Of a stretch of 64,000 nucleotides of DNA, positions 60,605 through 64,000 are shown piece by piece. The DNA comes from Blastomussa wellsi (taxonomy: Eukaryota > Cnidaria > Anthozoa > Scleractinia > Plerogyridae): NCBI GenBank assembly GCA_947652115.1, contig OX393567.1, positions 24,803,899 through 24,867,898 on the forward strand. Reading direction: 5' to 3'. A model generated the notes under the pieces. It was not told where the DNA came from, searched no databases, and was given only the letters and a program-made list of their open reading frames with translations. Each line of letters opens with the position of its first letter. Position 1 is the first letter of the stretch. The position numbers and the translations under genes were made by a program.

Positions 60605-62980
60605 CTATTAGGCCACTACGCCTCCCACATACAGTGCACATACATATAGCTTCATGCAAAAACTCAAAACTAAGAAATAGCCAATAAAGAAAATTAAAAA
60701 AATACAAAATATATATATAAAGAGCACAGAAAGAAATGACCATGCAACAAGAGGAATTTCACTGACAGTTCAATTTTGGAAACAGTTAACTTAAGTGAAC
60801 AGCCAATTTGTCAATATGCCACTGCTAATTCTAACCTACTGTTGATTATTTAGTTTCAAAATTGCTGGTCAGGAGTGTTTACAAACTTAAGGCTTATTAA
60901 TTCTGGCATTTAACAATAATTACAATGTGACTTCAACATCAGACTTCCAGGTAACAGAATTTGTTAGAGGGGCATGAACATTGTACACAGTACTTTCAGT
61001 TACAGATGCATGCAAGGCATGCATGCATACATTACCTGAAGGCATGCATGCATACATTACCTGAAGGCATGCATGCATATATTACCTGCTACATCATCAT
61101 ACAGTTCTTCTCCATCCTGGACGTCATTAGCTGCAGGAGAAGCAATGGCCATCCCTCCTTTTGGTGGGCGTGGTGGCGCTTTGGGACCACCAGGGAGATC
61201 ATTTTCACAACCAAGTTGTTGTTTCAACTTTCTGAACTTATCTGCTAACAGGCTGCGTTCTTTTTCTGCTGATAGAGATAGTTTTTCTTGGGCCAGTGTC
61301 ACAGAAAAAAACTTCTCAGCCTCTACAAAGAAAATTAGAATGCGTACTCTGGTTAACTGTATCTCATTAATATACATAAGGGAAATAAATTTACATCACC
61401 CTGCTAGATATAAGTTAACGTCTTGGGGTCTGAGCAGTACAAAGTACTCCACCACACATTTGCCACTCCCTTCATTGTCTTATAGTGGGGACTTATAACT
61501 GTTTTTACTCTCATTGGGCTTTCTAGAAATATTTTATTATTGAAATTTAGTGACTCTTTTGACCATCCACAAATGTCCTGGGGAAATCTCAGTTTAGTTC
61601 AAATGCAGTCTCTATATGACTGGCCTCCCTCTCCTGCTTAACATTTACAGGTGCATATTGCCGGTTTGCAAACAAACCAGAGAGATTCAAATGACAATAA
61701 GCATGGCAGCTATGTCGGATGACCAAACAAAAGAGGCTAAACAGAAATATTTTGTTAATGTTGACCAACATGGCATCAATGACGTTAGTCAAGCAAACCA
61801 AGAATAATGACAAAATTGGAAAAAATGATGTTTACTTCAAAATATTCTGCAAGTTTGAAAGTCTGCAGATCTGCATCTGCTTCGCACCATAATTAAGTCA
61901 AGGTTAAAAAAAACGTCATTTCACTCTGCTATTTTCATAATGTACAAGTTAAATCGAAGCTTCAATATCCCCTCCCCCCTGGGCACACCCCACTCCAGGT
62001 ATTTGACGCCCTTGCCTTACCCGGAGGTGGGGAATTTGAACGCTGGCCTCGATGTTACATGTCCCGACGATTCCACGTGGGTTAATAAATCATGGCAGAG
62101 GGTCTGTCTGTGACCAACTTAGCAGGTTTTGAGGATTTTAAAGGAAAAGATTGCAGCTTCTTGGTGGCTTGGTTAAAAAGCAAATAACTAAGACTTTAGG
62201 TGCCCTATAGATATTTGAGTGGTTGAGATATCGCGTTCCCAGAGCTAAAACTACACCAACAGATGTTGGGGTTCTGTGGCAGTTTGATTACTGCATTTGA
62301 TCTCTACTTCAGGAGCATTACAGAAGCTACTAAATGTTAAAACGGTAATCTGGTCACTTATTAATTTTCCCAGGGGTGGGGGCATTTGAACGGCTTTTTG
62401 GCCCGGATAGGGGGGAATTTGAACGAAAATTTTCCAAAAAATCAAATGCCCGGGGGCGGGATGTTGAAGATTCGATTTGACTGGTACATAATTCTTACAC
62501 CAAATCAAATTATTATCTCTGGGTTCATGCACAAGTTTAACAACAATAATTATAAGAAACATGTATATTTCTACCGTACATGTATAGTGTAGATAGCGCA
62601 TACATTGTGTACATAGTAAACAGCAGAGGAGTAGCAAATAAAATAATTGAGACAAAAGTGCAAGAGATCCAAGTATTCGAGAAATGTTTTAGCTACATGG
62701 ACGATTTCCTTCTTCGAGTATATAGTGAACCTTCAGCTTCCCTTCAAGTTAAATCATGCACAAAAAGTCTCTACAATAAGTGCATACCAAAGCCGTTAAC
62801 ATCGATTAGCGAGGGGACAAAGCGCGGAAAAGCATCTGACCGGAAGAGTAAAAGTGATCTTGCACGCTTTCGCAACACGCCGATCATGATCTGCGACAGT
62901 AAAATTTGGGAAGAAAAGGTTCATTAAGGTGACAACGTACCACACACGGCCTCTTTAACATCCTTGTTGATTGGATCCAT
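54174..62980 (-). CDS. SKAP-like adaptor (coiled coil, PH, SH3), 8 exons, 677 aa
   Basis: Exons: 62980-62941, 61322-61086, 59941-59612, 58301-58146, 57789-57569, 56826-56478, 55862-55482, 54493-54174. All are GT/AG and sum to 678 codons. The N-terminus (MDPINKDVKEAVCEAEKFFS) and a charged helix resemble the SKAP dimerisation segment. The PH domain runs from about 255 to 350 (GFLKKLRKEGK, YQKRYCVVRN, FECNSKEEADKWIKAI). The C-terminal SH3 is about 612-671 (YANIYQALW, DWWIGS, GLVPKQYMMEAY), ending like vertebrate SKAP1/2. Between them are proline-rich runs and many acidic tyrosine sites (ELYDDV, DYCEM, NYEVM, DYMAM, MYEGV, DLYEVV, DYEIS, QYELP, EYEMP). Vertebrate SKAPs are about 360 aa, so this one is nearly doubled. 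It probably acts as a cytoplasmic scaffold for Src-family kinases and SH2 proteins at the membrane (family knowledge plus inference). Confidence 0.9.
56315..56450. repeat. Fragment of the TTAA-ended MITE family
   Basis: CAAAGGAAAACTTGAAACAC...AGTTTACCC and the terminus GTGAAAGAGCTCCTTTAA match the 35031-35273 family. The left end is missing. It abuts exon 6 of the SKAP-like gene within 30 bp. Confidence 0.5.
56905..56975 (+). repeat. tRNA-like SINE head
   Basis: GGCTTTGGCGGCCCAACGTGG with an A-box-like start and a B box GGTTCGAATCTGG near 56959. No closed acceptor stem and no complete body. SINE fragment in SKAP-like intron 5. Confidence 0.4.
58378..58667 (+). repeat. SINE with AAT tail
   Basis: A head with GCCCAGTGCTTAGAGCACTC, B box GGGTTCAATCCCAC near 58424, then a body of about 180 bp. 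It ends in an AAT trinucleotide run of about 17 units (58614-58666). This is the usual SINE layout. Confidence 0.7.
60038..60162. repeat. Near-perfect hairpin of 125 bp
   Basis: GTTTATATGCGAATGCAGCC...CCAGTAGTGTTATGGCTGCATTCGCATATAAAC: arms of about 45 bp, essentially perfect, with a short loop. It lies 97 bp upstream of a SKAP-like exon on the minus strand. Confidence 0.75.
60235..60619 (-). repeat. tRNA-like SINE fragment hosting a fold-back element
   Basis: On the minus strand, GTAGTGGCCTAATAGTTAAT and GCACTGGACTCCGGACCGGA form a tRNA-like head. It is interrupted by fold-back F1 copy 3, with CTATTAGGCCACTAC duplicated on both sides (60297-60311 and 60605-60619). Confidence 0.5.
60312..60604 (-). 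mobile_element. Fold-back family F1, copy 3 (complete)
   Basis: Both arms (GGTTTTATCAACTGGGTTGA and inverse) and the full leader (CTTACCCCCTCTAT at the right end) are present, in reverse orientation to copy 1. The central loop has repeated GATTCGCTCCGGA words. Flanked by a direct repeat of about 15 bp. Located in SKAP-like intron 2. Confidence 0.75.
61004..61088. repeat. Tandem repeat overlapping a SKAP-like donor site
   Basis: Units GGCATGCATGCATACATTACCTGAA repeat about three times. On the minus strand each unit carries CAG|GTAAT, a copy of the real exon 2 donor (CAG|GTAATA at 61086). Confidence 0.75.
61961..62468. mobile_element. Inverted-repeat element with C/G-rich termini
   Basis: The left end TTCAATATCCCCTCCCCCCT GGGCA and the right end TGCCCGGGGGCGGGATGTTGAA are inverted repeats. 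The words GGGGAATTTGAACG occur near both ends. About 500 bp, in SKAP-like intron 1, non-coding. Confidence 0.6.
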
Positions 62981-63216
62981 CAAAGTTTCGTTAAAAGCGA
63001 AAAGCGTTTAACAATCAAGGTAAGTTAAAGCATCACCCACAAATCATGTAAACAGTTCCCTTCAAAAGGGTTTCGCTGAGACGAGATCCCGCAAGGCATC
63101 ATGGGTAAAAAGTGTCATTTCCTCGTGCTCACTCCTTCTCGGTCAAATTCCGAGAACCCGGGAAGAAAACTTGCTTGCAACAAATTCCTAGAAGTCAGAA
63201 CTTTTTGCACTGAACA
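62981..63216. promoter_or_regulatory. Short bidirectional promoter region
   Basis: 236 bp between the start codons of the SKAP-like gene (minus) and the DXO-like gene (plus). It contains GGCATCATGGGTAAA and CGAGAACCCGGGAAG, less AT-rich than the flanks. No TATA box is evident. Both 5' untranslated regions must fit here, implying shared control. Confidence 0.55.
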
Positions 63217-63560
63217 ATGTCGTCTTGCAGAACGGCCGATCGCATTGATCAAGAGTCTTTTAATGTTTTAGCTTGGCAGCCAAAAGCTAACAAATCAGCG
63301 CGATACTCTCATAATGAATTGGGGTATTTTTCTATCGACGAAGGCAGGCATTTCTTGCACAACAAATCCAAACTTGGAAACTTGAATCTACCCCAGGAAT
63401 GCAACAATCTTGATATAGATTTGAATGCGGGATTTGAGCAATGGAGAGAGCTAGCTAATGTTCAACAGCACTTGGACTCCATATTGTACTGGATTTTGTT
63501 AAACAAAGAAAGACTGGCGATAACAAAGGGAGATTTCCGCGCGAGCAGCGATGGAGTCAG
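63217..63560 (+). CDS. DXO/Rai1 (Dom3Z)-like decapping enzyme, first exon, partial
   Basis: The frame from ATG 63217 has ELGYFSIDEGRHFLHNKSKL and QHLDSILYWILLNKERL. These align with EVGYFSLDSQRRFHHDARQL and EKLDHLLRWVLENRNRL of human DXO. The family removes aberrant caps (non-methylated, NAD) from RNA and has 5'-3' exonuclease activity. The catalytic residues lie further on and are not in this exon. A donor GTCAG|GTATCG at 63560 ends the exon in phase 2. The unspliced frame to 63621 loses similarity, which supports the intron. The rest of the gene continues beyond the window. About 115 residues are seen of a usual 400. Confidence 0.8.
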
Positions 63561-64000
63561 GTATCGTGATAGAGGGCCAAATCCCTCCTTCCTCTGCTCA
63601 CCTGTAGAAAACATTTTTTGAGGGGCAAGCTTCGTCTGCATTCTTTGATCTCTCGAATAATTCTGAAGAGGCTAGAGAATGAAGTTGGCTTTCTTTCGAA
63701 AAATCAGTTCTTGAATGAAGGGTATTTTATAGACCTACCAGGTCAACCGTGGCGAGGGATAAGGTGCATAAAAAATGGAATGGCACACACTACGTCCCTC
63801 GTGATTCCCGAAGCCTTAACCGCGGTTATTTGTTTCGTTAAAAAAATTATGCTTCAGCCTGTGTGAAGTGATTTTCCAATATAGTTTTTCTCTGGTGTTA
63901 TAGCCAGGCTTTCAATTTGCTTTACCAGTCCTAGGGTAGTAGAGTTTCCGGAAGGTTCCAAAGTGAGTACCAACGAATGCGGATTTAAGGGACTGGAGCG
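63561..64000 (+). other. Intron 1 of the DXO-like gene, to window end
   Basis: No segment here matches the next expected DXO block (FVCWRG-type). An 82-codon frame at 63618-63866 has no family similarity and is treated as chance. Confidence 0.45.

Noticed and set aside
63618..63866. 82-codon frame after the DXO-like exon
   Set aside because: No match to the next expected DXO block and no acceptor at its start; probably intron.

Overview
The window is eukaryotic nuclear DNA: AT-rich, with spliced genes carrying GT/AG introns, many fold-back and MITE-type elements, tRNA-derived SINEs and one intact BEL/Pao retrotransposon. The protein set (a tandem anoctamin family, PTCD1, a SKAP-type adaptor, a DXO/Rai1-type decapping enzyme) plus the repeat style points to an invertebrate, most likely a cnidarian such as a coral or sea anemone. 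The organism assignment is inference. All gene models were built by hand from reading frames, splice consensus and exon phase; there is no transcript evidence. Layout. (1) 0.6-42.5 kb, minus strand: a tandem anoctamin (TMEM16) cluster. Three complete genes can be spliced in frame: ANO-A (595-6384, 5 exons, 881 aa), ANO-C (24443-31361, 7 exons, 906 aa) and ANO-D (35648-42474, 8 exons, 967 aa). Between A and C lie two orphan anoctamin exons with good coding frames: a last exon at 20032-20275 and a first exon at 15996-16292. They are either alternative terminal exons of the neighbouring genes or the remains of a fourth copy. (2) 7159-14745: a complete, apparently very young BEL/Pao element (two 566-bp LTRs that look identical, ATCAT target duplication, one 2098-codon open frame), inserted between the orphan first exon and ANO-A. 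(3) 31.7-32.6 kb, minus strand: an unrecognised small gene of three or four short, phase-consistent exons between ANO-D and ANO-C. (4) 32.7-35.3 kb: nested repeats (fold-backs, a 1.1-kb inverted-repeat element, an 85-bp tandem satellite). (5) 44405-52009, plus strand: a seven-exon PTCD1-like mitochondrial pentatricopeptide gene (680 aa). (6) 54174-62980, minus strand: an eight-exon SKAP-like adaptor (coiled coil, PH, SH3) much longer than vertebrate SKAPs, with many tyrosine-phosphorylation-type motifs. (7) 63217 to window end, plus strand: the first exon of a DXO/Rai1 gene, divergent from the SKAP-like gene across 236 bp. Functionally, the cluster encodes membrane proteins of the calcium-activated chloride channel/lipid scramblase family. 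ANO-D has a lysine where a TM6 calcium-site glutamate is expected. The other genes are housekeeping or signalling genes with no evident link to the cluster. No rRNA genes, true tRNA genes or CRISPR arrays were seen.
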